Part shown: in pieces, positions 19,639-27,617 of the stretch
Layout of the letters: each line of letters opens with the position of its first letter
Numbering within the stretch: position 1 is the first letter of the stretch
Assembly (NCBI RefSeq): GCF_004137085.1
Contig: NZ_QYBC01000008.1
Coordinates: 62,001-126,000 of the forward strand
Length of the DNA stretch: 64,000 nucleotides
Direction: 5' to 3'
DNA from: Lichenibacterium ramalinae
GTDB lineage: Bacteria > Pseudomonadota > Alphaproteobacteria > Rhizobiales > Beijerinckiaceae
The notes under the pieces: generated by a model
The model's input: the letters and a program-made list of their open reading frames with translations, nothing else
Database searches by the model: none
What the model was told of the DNA's origin: nothing
Position numbers and translations under genes: made by a program

Positions 19639-19732
19639 GGCTTTCCCTGGCTCGCCTCGGCGAGTCGAAGCTGCTGAAACTGTTCTCGATTCTGAGTCGG
19701 AGCCGAATCGCCGGACGCGAAAGCGCTCCAGC
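19639..19732 (+). repeat. Dispersed 94-bp intergenic repeat, copy B
   Basis: Ungapped partner of 12954-13047, in the same orientation. It fills most of the 149-base gap between the EVE gene and the small exported protein. Its last block (CGCTCCAGC) lies just upstream of the ribosome binding site GGGAG for the ATG at 19746, so it would be part of that gene's 5' leader. Confidence 0.5.
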
Positions 19733-19745
19733 CGGGAGTGAGGCG

Positions 19746-20114
19746 ATGGCGACGATGTCCAACAGACTGGCGCTCTGCGCCTGCATCATGCTGCTGGCGG
19801 CTCCGGCGGCCGGCGCCGACATCGACAGGGTCCCGCACGGGGCTCGGGTCCGCCGCCTGACCGTGCATCCGAGCGCCGTGGTCCCGCCGGCGGCGCCCCT
19901 CGGCGTCGCGGTCGCGCCCGGCATCGTGGTCCAGACGCCCTTCACGCTCGTGGTGGGAGACCCGGACCGCGTCGTCCGCCTGCCGCATGAACTCGGCCCG
20001 GACGGGACCTACGACGACGCGGCGGGCCTCGTGCGCTCCATCGACGGCACGCCCTGCGGCGAGGCCTGCACGCGGCGCGCCCTGGTGCGTTGGGGCTACG
20101 CGCCCGCCGACTGA
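19746..20114 (+). CDS. Small exported hypothetical protein
   Basis: No family recognised. The 122-residue protein has a signal peptide (MSNRLALCACIMLLAAPAAGA after a possible earlier start at MAT). It continues with a Val/Pro-rich mature part and two cysteines near the C-terminus (GTPCGEACTRR). GGGAG lies nine bases upstream of the ATG at 19746. An ATG at 19755 is equally plausible. It is convergent with radC. Confidence 0.6.
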   Translation: MATMSNRLALCACIMLLAAPAAGADIDRVPHGARVRRLTVHPSAVVPPAAPLGVAVAPGIVVQTPFTLVVGDPDRVVRLPHELGPDGTYDDAAGLVRSIDGTPCGEACTRRALVRWGYAPAD

Positions 20115-20197
20115 CGCCGCCGTGGCGCCGTCGAGGAGCGGGCCCGCCGCGCCGCGGCACCGGCCCCGTGGTCCCGTCGGAGACGGCCTCGACCGCC

Positions 20198-20914
20198 TCA
20201 GATGAACTTCAGCGCCTTGAGGCTGCTGTGGCCGTGCCGCCCCACGATGAGGTGGTCGTGGATGGCGATGCCCATCGGCTTGGCGATGGCGATGATCTCG
20301 TGGGTCATGCGGATGTCGGCGGTCGAGGGGGTCGGGTCTCCCGACGGGTGGTTATGGACCAGGACGAGGGCGGTGGCGCCGAGTTCCAGCGCACGGCGCA
20401 CGACCTCGCGGGGGTAGACGGGCGTGTGGTCGACCGTGCCGCGTCCCTGGACCTCGTCGCCGATCAGCATGTTGCGCTTGTCGAGGAACAGGATGCGGAA
20501 CTCCTCCTGCTCGTTGAACGCCATGGCGGCGCGGCAATAGTCCAGCACCTCGGTCCAGGAGCCGAGCGTGGGGCGGGCCTTGACGATGCCGCGGGTCAGG
20601 CGCCGGGCCGCCGCTTCGACGACCTTGAGGTCCGTGATGGCGGATTCGCCGAGGCCCGGGATCTCGCGCAGCCGCTCGGGCCGGGCCGCGATCGTCTCGG
20701 CGAAGGAGCCGAAGCGCGCGATCATGGCCTTGGCGAGGGGCTTGACGTCGCGGCGTGGGATGGCCCGGAACAGGATCAGTTCCAGGAGTTCGTAATCCGC
20801 CACGCCGGCGTCGCCGACCGCATTGAACCGCTCGCGCAGCCTGTCGCGGTGGCCGGCATGGGGCTGGTCCTCCGGCCGGGCGTCGGCGCGTGCGGCGCCG
20901 TCGCCTCGGCTCAT
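20198..20914 (-). CDS. radC: RadC family JAB/MPN domain protein
   Basis: The 238-residue protein has an N-terminal helix-hairpin-helix region ([35 protein letters not shown]) and a C-terminal JAMM metalloprotease-like domain with [14 protein letters not shown] (His187, His189, Asp200). The role in DNA repair is uncertain in general. The start ATG at 20914 overlaps the map stop as ATGA, so radC is coupled to map. The frame runs open into map upstream, but that part is a shadow of map. Confidence 0.94.
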   Translation of the reverse strand: MSRGDGAARADARPEDQPHAGHRDRLRERFNAVGDAGVADYELLELILFRAIPRRDVKPLAKAMIARFGSFAETIAARPERLREIPGLGESAITDLKVVEAAARRLTRGIVKARPTLGSWTEVLDYCRAAMAFNEQEEFRILFLDKRNMLIGDEVQGRGTVDHTPVYPREVVRRALELGATALVLVHNHPSGDPTPSTADIRMTHEIIAIAKPMGIAIHDHLIVGRHGHSSLKALKFI

Positions 20915-21756
20915 GCGGTGGCGCTGGCGCCGGCCTCGGCATAGGGGGGATGGTGCAGGCCGGCCGGCGACAGGGTGAAGATTTCGCAGCCCGTCTCCGT
21001 CACCCCCACGGTGTGCTCGAACTGGGCCGACAGCGACCGGTCCCGCGTCACCGCGGTCCACCCGTCGCCCAGGACCTTCACGTGCGGGCGGCCGAGGTTC
21101 ACCATGGGCTCCACGGTGAAGAACATGCCGGGCTTGAGCACCACGCCCTCGCCGCGCCGGCCGTAATGCAGGATGTTGGGCTCGTCGTGGAACAGCCGGC
21201 CGATGCCGTGCCCGCAGAACTCCCGCACGATGGTGCAGCGTTCCGCCTCGGCGAAGTCCTGGATGAGGGCGCCGATGTCGCCCGTGGTCGCGCCGGGCTT
21301 GACGGCCGCGACGCCGATCATCAGCGCCTCGTAGGTGACCTCGATGAGCCGCTCGGCACGGCGCGGGACCTCGCCGACCGTGTACATGCGGGACGAATCG
21401 CCGTGCCAGCCGTCGACGATCAGGGTCACGTCGATGTTGAGGATGTCGCCCGAGCGCAGCGGCTTGTCGTCCGGGATGCCGTGGCACACGACGTGGTTCA
21501 GCGACGTGCAGATGCTCTTGGTGAAGCCGCGGTAGTCGAGCGGCGCCGGATAGGCGCCGTGCGCCACGGCGAAGTCGAACACCAGCTTGTCCAGCGCCGC
21601 CGTCGTGACGCCGGGGCGCACCTCCGGCACGAGGAGGTCCAGTGCTTCCGCGCAGAGACGCCCGGCACGCCGCATGCCCTCGAAGGCGGCGGCGTCGTGG
21701 ATCTTGATCTGGCCGTTCTTGCGGCCCGGCGATGTCGAAGCTTCGACGAAGGTCAT
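20911..21756 (-). CDS. map: Methionine aminopeptidase type I
   Basis: Map (281 residues) removes N-terminal methionine from nascent proteins. The five metal ligands fall in the expected motifs: [20 protein letters not shown] (two Asp), the His in [14 protein letters not shown], the Glu in FFTVEPMV and the Glu in AQFEHTVGV. The N-terminus lacks the zinc-finger extension of eukaryotic forms. The gene is divergent from the FkbM gene and coupled to radC downstream. Confidence 0.96.
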   Translation of the reverse strand: MTFVEASTSPGRKNGQIKIHDAAAFEGMRRAGRLCAEALDLLVPEVRPGVTTAALDKLVFDFAVAHGAYPAPLDYRGFTKSICTSLNHVVCHGIPDDKPLRSGDILNIDVTLIVDGWHGDSSRMYTVGEVPRRAERLIEVTYEALMIGVAAVKPGATTGDIGALIQDFAEAERCTIVREFCGHGIGRLFHDEPNILHYGRRGEGVVLKPGMFFTVEPMVNLGRPHVKVLGDGWTAVTRDRSLSAQFEHTVGVTETGCEIFTLSPAGLHHPPYAEAGASATA

Positions 21757-21918
21757 GGAGTCCCGAGCGCGTGGGGGAGGTGAGCCCGAAGGCGTTGGCG
21801 GCGACGATAGCCAATCGCGATGCCGACTTCAAACGCCGATAGCCCGGGACGACGGGGGGAGGGGCGGGCGGGATGCGCCGGGCTTGCCAAGGCCGCCGGG
21901 TTGCGTGAGACAGGGCCG

Positions 21919-22776
21919 ATGACGCCCAGAGCCTCGAACGACCTTTCCGCCTTCGGGCGCCACGCGCCCCGGGGCTGGCTGGCCGGCCTGGTGCGGACGG
22001 CGCGGCTGTGCGGCACCGACTGGGCCGGCAAGCGCCTCGCCTTCGCGCTCCGGGCCGTCGGCGTCCGCGCCCTCGGCGGCCAGCCGCTCGACGTCGAGAC
22101 GCTGGGGGCCCGCATGCGGCTCTATCCCGGCCACAACGTCGCCGAGAAGAACCTGCTCTTCACGCCGCAATATTTCGACCCCCAGGAGCGCCGCTTCCTC
22201 GCCGCACGCCTCGGAGCCGACTTCGTCTTCATCGACATCGGCGCCAACGTCGGCGGCTACGCGCTCTTCGTCGCCACGCTGGCCGGCCCGGGCGCCAGGG
22301 TCCTCGCCATCGAGCCGCAGGGCGACATCTTCGAGCGCCTGTCCTTCAACATCCGGCAGAACAGCTTCCCGTCGATCAAGGCGCTCGAACTCGCTGTTGC
22401 GGACTGCGACGGCGACGTGACGCTGTTCATCGATGCCAAGAACAAGGGCGAGACTTCCATGCGGCTCGTCGGCACGCACGGGCTCGGCGCCTCGGTGCGT
22501 GTGCCCGCCAAGGCGCTCGCCAGCATCGTGGCCGAGGAAGGCTTCGCGCGCATCGACGCCATCAAGCTCGACGTCGAGGGCGCCGAGGATCTCATCCTCG
22601 AGGCCTTCTTCCGCGACGTCGCGGCGCGGCTCTGGCCGCGGCTGCTCATCGTCGAGGACGCGCCGGGCCGCTGGGCCATCGACCTGCCGGCGCTCATCGC
22701 CCGGCAAGGCTACGCCGTCGCGCTGAAGACCCGCACCAACGTCATCTACGAGCGCCCCTGGACCAGCGGAGACTGA
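21919..22776 (+). CDS. FkbM family SAM-dependent methyltransferase
   Basis: The 285-residue protein carries SAM-binding motif I ([18 protein letters not shown], residues 103-120), the acidic loop [14 protein letters not shown] and the FkbM-typical [16 protein letters not shown]. FkbM enzymes O-methylate sugars, polyketides or lipids, and the substrate here is unknown. ATG 21919 is preferred. An upstream in-frame ATG at 21820 would add 33 poorly conserved residues overlapping the map promoter. The next gene begins 3 bases after the stop. Confidence 0.88.
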   Translation: MTPRASNDLSAFGRHAPRGWLAGLVRTARLCGTDWAGKRLAFALRAVGVRALGGQPLDVETLGARMRLYPGHNVAEKNLLFTPQYFDPQERRFLAARLGADFVFIDIGANVGGYALFVATLAGPGARVLAIEPQGDIFERLSFNIRQNSFPSIKALELAVADCDGDVTLFIDAKNKGETSMRLVGTHGLGASVRVPAKALASIVAEEGFARIDAIKLDVEGAEDLILEAFFRDVAARLWPRLLIVEDAPGRWAIDLPALIARQGYAVALKTRTNVIYERPWTSGD

Positions 22777-22779
22777 ACC

Positions 22780-23526
22780 ATGTCCACCCCCGTGACGGCC
22801 GCCATCCTAGTGATCGGCGACGAGATCCTGTCGGGCCGCACCAAGGACAAGAACATCGGCACCATCGCCGACGTCCTCATGGCCATGGGCATCGACCTGC
22901 GCGAGGTGCGGATCGTGCCGGATGTCGAGGAGGAGATCGTCGCGGCGGCGAATGCGCTGCGCCGCCGCTACACCTACCTGTTCACCACCGGCGGCATCGG
23001 TCCCACCCACGACGACATCACCGCCGACAGCATCGCCAAGGCCTTCGGCGTCGGCATCTCGGAGCGGCCCGACGCGATCGCCATGCTGCTGGAACGCATC
23101 AAGCCCGAGGACCTGAACGAGGCCCGCCGCCGCATGGCCCGGATCCCCGACGGGGCGGACCTGATCCGCAACGACGTGTCGAAGGCGCCCGGCTTCATGC
23201 TGGACAACGTCGTCGTGATGGCGGGCGTACCGGCCATCATGCAGAACATGCTGGACAATGTGGCGCCGCGTCTCGCCGGCGGCACCCGCATGGTGTCGCG
23301 CTCCATCGACGCCGCGGGCCTGCCCGAGGGGGCCTATGCGGCGGGGCTCGGCGCGCTGGCCAAGGCCCATGCCGAGGTGTCGATCGGCTCCTACCCGTCC
23401 TTCTCGCCGGACGGCTTCCGCAACCAGATCGTGGTGCGCGGCCGGGACGAGGCGCGCGTCGCCGCCGCCGCGGCCGCCGTGGAAACCCTGCTGGCGGACT
23501 TGCGGGGCGACGCGGTTCCGGTGTAG
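22780..23526 (+). CDS. CinA-like MoaB/Mog domain protein (competence/damage-inducible protein A type)
   Basis: The 248-residue protein contains a molybdopterin-binding (MoaB/Mog) fold: [21 protein letters not shown] at the start and [24 protein letters not shown] in the middle. The C-terminal nicotinamide amidase domain of full-length CinA is absent, as in many alphaproteobacteria. Members are annotated as competence/damage-inducible, but the actual role may be in nucleotide repair or cofactor metabolism. It is coupled closely to the FkbM gene upstream, and gpt follows after 40 bases. Confidence 0.88.
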   Translation: MSTPVTAAILVIGDEILSGRTKDKNIGTIADVLMAMGIDLREVRIVPDVEEEIVAAANALRRRYTYLFTTGGIGPTHDDITADSIAKAFGVGISERPDAIAMLLERIKPEDLNEARRRMARIPDGADLIRNDVSKAPGFMLDNVVVMAGVPAIMQNMLDNVAPRLAGGTRMVSRSIDAAGLPEGAYAAGLGALAKAHAEVSIGSYPSFSPDGFRNQIVVRGRDEARVAAAAAAVETLLADLRGDAVPV

Positions 23527-23566
23527 CGCCCACGCTTCGCCGCGGGACCGAGACGGAGGGCCGACG

Positions 23567-24067
23567 ATGAGTGACCACGCCAGCAAGGCTTTCCCGGTCT
23601 CCTGGGACCAGTTCCATCGCGACTGCCGGGCGCTGGCCTGGCGGCTGTCGGCGGCCGGGCCCTTCGACGCCCTGGTGGCGATCACCCGCGGCGGCCTCGT
23701 GCCGGCCGCCATCGTGGCGCGCGAGCTCGGCATCCGCACCATCGAGACGGTCTGCATCGCCAGCTACCACGACTACGAAACGCAGGGCGGCCTGCAGGTG
23801 CTGAAGGGCGTGTCCGACGCCGTGCTGAACCTCGGCGATGGCGCCAAGGTGCTGGTCATCGACGACCTCGTCGACACCGGCAAGACCGCCAAGGAGGTGC
23901 GCGACATGCTGCCCAACGCGCATTTCGCCACCATCTACGCCAAGCCGCTCGGCCGCCCCCTGGTCGACACCTACGTCACCGAGGTGAGCCAGGACACCTG
24001 GATCTATTTCCCCTGGGACATGGGCCTCGCCTTCCAGGAGCCGCTCGCCACGGGGCAACGCGGCTGA
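23567..24067 (+). CDS. gpt: Xanthine-guanine phosphoribosyltransferase
   Basis: Gpt salvages xanthine and guanine with PRPP. The 166-residue protein has the type I PRT signature [16 protein letters not shown] (about residues 95-110), the flexible loop region SYHDYETQG, and TWIYFPWD near the end, typical of bacterial Gpt. The ATG at 23567 has GACGGAGGG upstream. A weak hairpin (CCGGCTC...GAGCCGG, 24124-24141) could end the transcript. Confidence 0.94.
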   Translation: MSDHASKAFPVSWDQFHRDCRALAWRLSAAGPFDALVAITRGGLVPAAIVARELGIRTIETVCIASYHDYETQGGLQVLKGVSDAVLNLGDGAKVLVIDDLVDTGKTAKEVRDMLPNAHFATIYAKPLGRPLVDTYVTEVSQDTWIYFPWDMGLAFQEPLATGQRG

Positions 24068-24355
24068 GGCCGGTCCCGCATCCCGACCGGAGCTGGCGCG
24101 CTTCAGCGACGGCATGACACGCGCCGGCTCAGGCGAGCCGGACGGGGACGGGCGGGGTCCGACCCGTCGGCGCGTCCTCGGCGAAATCCCCCGGCTCACG
24201 CCGCCGGACGGCGGCTTCGCCACAGCCTCGAGGCCGAGACGGGGCGCCGCCTGCCATCCACCGCCGCGAGATGGCCCGTCCGTCTATCTCCCGTCAGCAC
24301 CCGATGGTAATGGGCACCCAGGTACCACCGGCGTTGATTCGGCTGGAGATGGGCA

Positions 24356-26260
24356 GTGACGAAGATCTCAAATCGTAACTTCAATCCACAGGTCGACTAC
24401 AGGCCTGTTTTCATCCCGGTCTGTGTCGTTGTCTCCGTCATCATCAGCATTCTCGCTTGGGTTCATTTCACGCCTGTATTGCCGGCGACCGACCTGGATA
24501 GCTCCTGGCGATGGGGCATCGACGACGCATCGTTGCGGCACCTGTCCTTCGGTCGAGATATCGTCTTCACCTTCGGGCCACTCGGCTTCCTATATGCAGG
24601 CCTGCACGATCCAGGCCACGATACGCTCTATGTCGTCCTGTCGTCGCTGTTCTGTTCGGGGCTGGTCTCGGGGTTCGTGCTGACGGCCACGCGAGGCCGC
24701 AAGCCCTATCTCCTTCTTCTCCCGGTGCTGATCGCGAACCTCGCCGTGAGGGATGCGGCACTGTTCGCCGTGCCCATCTCCCTCGTGTTCGCGTCCTGCC
24801 GCGGCAACCCACCGACGCTGGCTTGGGCGATCGGCATCATCCTCGTCGCCCTGGTGGACGGCCTGCTGCCGCTCATCAAGGGGACCGCCACACTGCCGGT
24901 GGGCTTCTGCACGGCGCTTGCCGTCGTGGCTCTCTTCCCCCGCAGGCCCGGTTGGGCCGTCGCCCTTCCGGCGATCACGGCCGCCACGACCCTCCTCGCC
25001 TGGGTCGGCTCCGGGCAGGCTCTGGCGAACCTGCCCGTCTACCTGTCGCGCCAGTCGGAGATCGCCCGCGGCTACACGGAAGCGATGTCGGTCTGGGGAA
25101 ACGCCGCGGACCTCGTCGTCTACATCCCCGTGGCGCTCCTCCTGGCCACCCTGGCCTATCGCGCGAATCCGGAGCACCGTCTCGTCAGGGCCCTCGCGGT
25201 CCTCGGGATCTGCACCGTGGTGCTCAAGGCCGCCTTCGTGCGCCATGACGGCCACGGCTTCATCGCCGGCTCCAGCCTGGGCCTGATCGGGCTCCTGGTG
25301 TTCCTCCACGACGACGCGCGCGGGGCCGCGCTGGGACTCGCCTCCGGGCTCCTGGCCTGGGCCATGATCGCCGGCACCTATGTTCCGGCGGATGTCCGCA
25401 CGGTGCTATCCACCTTCGCCACGGTGGTCTCCGACTCGGCTTCGGGCCTCGCGATGCGGGTCGGCCATCCCGACAGGCTCTTTGCCGACTACAGCGCCCG
25501 CAAGGCTGCCCTGAAGCAAGCGCTCAACCTCCCGCAGCTGTCCGGGACGGTCGACATCTACCCGACCGACACCGGCGCCCTGCTGGCCTCAGACCTCGAC
25601 TGGCATCCTCGCCCGGTGATCCAAAGCTATTCCGCCTACACTCCGACCCTGGCGGCGCTCAATGCCCGCCACCTGGAAGGCAAGGACGCACCCGACACCG
25701 TCCTGTTCAGCGTGGGCCCCATCGACGGCCACTACCCCAACCTCGAGGATGGCGCCAGTTGGCCGGGGCTGCTGTCCCACTACGACATTAAGGGCCGCGC
25801 CGACGCCTACGTCGTCCTGCAGCGCTCGTCGACCGACCACCATGCCAGGATCGGGACGGAGATCTCGCGCGGCACTTATGCCTTCGACACGCCGATCAGT
25901 CTTCCCGGGGCGGTGCCCGACATCTGGGCCACGTTCAAGTTCCACCCGTTGAAGACCGGGCAGCTTCTTTCGGTCGTCTTCAAGCGCCCGTCCCTGTTCA
26001 TGGACGTGACCTTCGTGACGGGGGACCACGAACGTTTCAGAATGGTCGCCGGGATGGCGGAAGGCTTCCTGCTGTCGCCCTCGATACGCTCTGCCGACGA
26101 CTTCGTGGCGCTGGCGGCCGGTGACGAGGAGAGCCTGCACGACCTCGAGGTCCAGTCGATCAGCCTGCACCAGGCTTCCACGTACCCCTTCTGGGGCGCC
26201 ACCTTCGATCTCGTGCTGGCGCCGCTGACCGTCGAGCCGCACCCCGAAGAGGGGCATTGA
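24356..26260 (+). CDS. Large multi-pass membrane protein of unknown function
   Basis: I do not recognise a named family. The 634-residue protein has about ten hydrophobic helices in residues 15-375, then a soluble C-terminal domain of about 250 residues. The first loop holds LDSSWRWGI (residues 47-55) and then FGRDIVFTFGPLGFLY. I recall the Asp-x-Ser-Trp and F-T-(F/Y)-GPLG pair from large uncharacterised membrane proteins resembling GT-C glycosyltransferases, which is suggestive only. The start is GTG at 24356 with CTGGAG ten bases upstream. Codon use is less GC-biased than in the neighbours, and tRNA-Leu lies immediately downstream, which could mean acquisition by transfer. It has no operon partner. 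Confidence 0.75.
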   Translation: MTKISNRNFNPQVDYRPVFIPVCVVVSVIISILAWVHFTPVLPATDLDSSWRWGIDDASLRHLSFGRDIVFTFGPLGFLYAGLHDPGHDTLYVVLSSLFCSGLVSGFVLTATRGRKPYLLLLPVLIANLAVRDAALFAVPISLVFASCRGNPPTLAWAIGIILVALVDGLLPLIKGTATLPVGFCTALAVVALFPRRPGWAVALPAITAATTLLAWVGSGQALANLPVYLSRQSEIARGYTEAMSVWGNAADLVVYIPVALLLATLAYRANPEHRLVRALAVLGICTVVLKAAFVRHDGHGFIAGSSLGLIGLLVFLHDDARGAALGLASGLLAWAMIAGTYVPADVRTVLSTFATVVSDSASGLAMRVGHPDRLFADYSARKAALKQALNLPQLSGTVDIYPTDTGALLASDLDWHPRPVIQSYSAYTPTLAALNARHLEGKDAPDTVLFSVGPIDGHYPNLEDGASWPGLLSHYDIKGRADAYVVLQRSSTDHHARIGTEISRGTYAFDTPISLPGAVPDIWATFKFHPLKTGQLLSVVFKRPSLFMDVTFVTGDHERFRMVAGMAEGFLLSPSIRSADDFVALAAGDEESLHDLEVQSISLHQASTYPFWGATFDLVLAPLTVEPHPEEGH

Positions 26261-26291
26261 CAATGTGGCCGCCGGGCCGTCGTCGCGCCGG

Positions 26292-26376
26292 TGGTGCGCG
26301 CTGGGGGACTCGAACCCCCAAGCCCGGAGGCGGGGGATTTTAAGTCCCCTGCGGCTACCAATTTCGCCAAGCGCGC
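26292..26376 (-). tRNA. tRNA-Leu (anticodon TAA)
   Basis: On the minus strand the acceptor stem GCGCGCT/AGCGCGC is perfect, with discriminator A and an encoded CCA. The anticodon stem GGGGA/TCCCC encloses CTTAAAA, giving anticodon TAA. A class II variable arm and the T arm TGGGGGTTCGAGTCCCCCA are present. Its 3' end faces the membrane protein gene. I found no direct repeat of the 3' end nearby that would mark an integrated element. Confidence 0.95.
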
Positions 26377-26560
26377 TGAAGCGCCGCGAGGAGTAGCACG
26401 GCCGTCCCGAGGCGGGAAACCACTTTCCAGGTCACGGGCGCCGACAGCGCCGACGGTGGTGTTGCGGGTTGCCGGCCGGACACGCCTAAGGCGGGCGCCG
26501 GCCTTGAGTCGAGACGTCGGCCCCACGGGGGAGGGCGGCCCTCCTAAGGCGTAGCGCCCG

Positions 26561-26770
26561 TCACTTCAGCCAGCCTTTGGCGCGTCCGTCCGCCAGGAGG
26601 GCGCGGGCGTAGTCCTCGGAGGACAGGCGGAAGCTGCCGTGCTTGCGGAAGGCGCGCCCGTCGGCCTCGGCCTGGGCGTAGGCCGCGCAGATGGCGACCT
26701 CGTCGCCGTCGTGCAGGCGGTGCAAGGTCCGCATCAACTCGCGCTGGTGCTCTGTGGCTGTCGCTGGCAT
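26561..26770 (-). CDS. Small hypothetical protein
   Basis: A 69-residue soluble, helical protein (TEHQRELMRTLHRLHDGDE, AYAQAEADGRAFRKHG, LSSEDYARALLADGRAKGWLK). I have the impression of similar short proteins in rhizobia but cannot name a family. The ATG at 26770 starts the plausible part, and the open frame upstream of it is Arg/Pro-rich and non-coding in character. It stands alone, between tRNA-Leu and the divergent Gly/Tyr gene. Confidence 0.6.
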   Translation of the reverse strand: MPATATEHQRELMRTLHRLHDGDEVAICAAYAQAEADGRAFRKHGSFRLSSEDYARALLADGRAKGWLK

Positions 26771-27133
26771 GGGGGTCAGATATCTTATGATGATGGCGAG
26801 CGCCATCCTGACCGTGGGTTCCGCCGTCGGCGGCGGCACTCGGCCCGATGACCGCCAAGCAACGCGGGGCCGGGCCGGTCGGTTCGCCCGGAGGCACGCC
26901 GGCGCGGCAGCCGCGGATCCGGCATTTCCCCGCACGTCTCTCCTTCCGCCCGTCGGGATCCGTAGCCGAGCTGAGGGCAGCCTCGGTACACCGACGGCCC
27001 ATCGCAACATCCCCTCGCCACTCGCCAGGATACATCGTCGGACGCGCGGCGTTTGACAGTCCGAGATCGGCGTTGTTTTCTGGGATCGTCGTCTCGACGA
27101 TAGGGATCACCCGCGACACTCGGCGGAGGGCAC
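26771..27133. other. Gene-free divergent region
   Basis: These 363 bases separate the minus-strand 69-residue gene from the plus-strand Gly/Tyr gene. No frame looks coding. The end near 26775 is AT-richer (AGATATCTTATGATGATGG) and probably holds the promoter of the minus-strand gene. The other end holds the candidate promoter described separately at 27053-27081. Confidence 0.5.
27053..27081 (+). promoter_or_regulatory. Candidate sigma-70-type promoter for the Gly/Tyr gene
   Basis: A perfect TTGACA (27053-27058) is followed after exactly 17 bases by TTTTCT (27076-27081), a poor match to TATAAT. Transcription would begin about 27088, giving a leader of about 45 bases with the ribosome binding site GGAGGG at 27125-27130. 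The -35 box is strong and the -10 box weak, which may mean activator dependence. Confidence 0.45.
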
Positions 27134-27484
27134 ATGGGCTACGCTTCCTACGGCGGCTACTACGGCTATGGTGGAGCCTACAGCTACTACGGCTATGGCG
27201 GCTCTTACGGCTACGGTGGTTATTACGGGTACTATGGCTACGGCGGCTACCTCGGCTATTACGGCTACGGTGGTTACCTCGGCTACTATGGCTATGGTGG
27301 CTATCTCGGCTACTACGGCTACGGTGGCTATTATGGATATGGTGGCTACTACGGTTACGGCGGCTACTACGGCTATGGTGGCTACTTCGGCTACTACAGC
27401 GGGTTCCTCGGGTACTACGGCGGCTATGGCGGCTACGGAGGCTATTACGGCTTCGGCGGCTACGGAGCCTATGGCTACTACTGA
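27134..27484 (+). CDS. Gly/Tyr-only low-complexity repeat protein
   Basis: The 116-residue product has 51 Gly and 50 Tyr. The other 15 residues are Met, Ala, Ser, Leu and Phe. It has no charged, polar-amide, Cys, His or Pro residue. It is built of GGYLGYYGY nonapeptides (three in a row, residues 37-63), then GGYYGY hexapeptides, with looser GYG repeats at both ends. There is no signal peptide or membrane segment. The ATG has GGAGGG four bases upstream and a TTGACA box 75 bases upstream, with a terminator hairpin after the stop. The three nonapeptide units differ from each other only at synonymous third positions, which argues that this frame is translated and selected. Such sequences resemble Gly/Tyr-rich structural or phase-separating proteins, and sulfur globule proteins in composition only. 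The function is unknown. Confidence 0.72.
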   Translation: MGYASYGGYYGYGGAYSYYGYGGSYGYGGYYGYYGYGGYLGYYGYGGYLGYYGYGGYLGYYGYGGYYGYGGYYGYGGYYGYGGYFGYYSGFLGYYGGYGGYGGYYGFGGYGAYGYY

Positions 27485-27573
27485 AGCCCGGACGGGGTCG
27501 GGCAGCTTCGCCTGACCGTCGAACACCAGCGCGACGCCTCCGCCTCGGGCGGACGCGTCGTGGCGAGCGCAGA

Positions 27574-27605
27574 GGGACGTCGCGGAGGATGTGCCGCGAC
27601 GTCCC
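27574..27605. terminator. Bidirectional terminator hairpin
   Basis: GGGACGTCGCGG (27574-27585) and CCGCGACGTCCC (27594-27605) form a perfect 12-bp stem with an 8-base loop. It lies between the convergent Gly/Tyr gene and the nitrate assimilation subunit gene and could stop transcription from both sides. A second, imperfect hairpin (CGACGCCTCCGCC pairing with GGCGGACGCGTCG) lies just upstream. Confidence 0.7.
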
Positions 27606-27617
27606 GGCGGGTTGCGG

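Noticed and set aside
20915-21832. Apparent fusion of radC with an upstream extension through map
   Set aside because: The extension is an off-frame reading of map. The ATGA junction gives a normal RadC start at 20914.
24068-26376. Possible genomic island with an attachment site at tRNA-Leu
   Set aside because: There is no integrase, and I could not find a direct repeat of the tRNA 3' end on the membrane-protein side. Only the composition hints at transfer.
27107-27526. Minus-strand open frame of 139 codons over the Gly/Tyr gene, encoding a Val/Ala-rich hydrophobic repeat
   Set aside because: It is open only because the repeat contains no stop in several frames. It starts at GTG without a ribosome binding site, and the repeat-to-repeat changes that are silent in the Gly/Tyr frame are not silent here.
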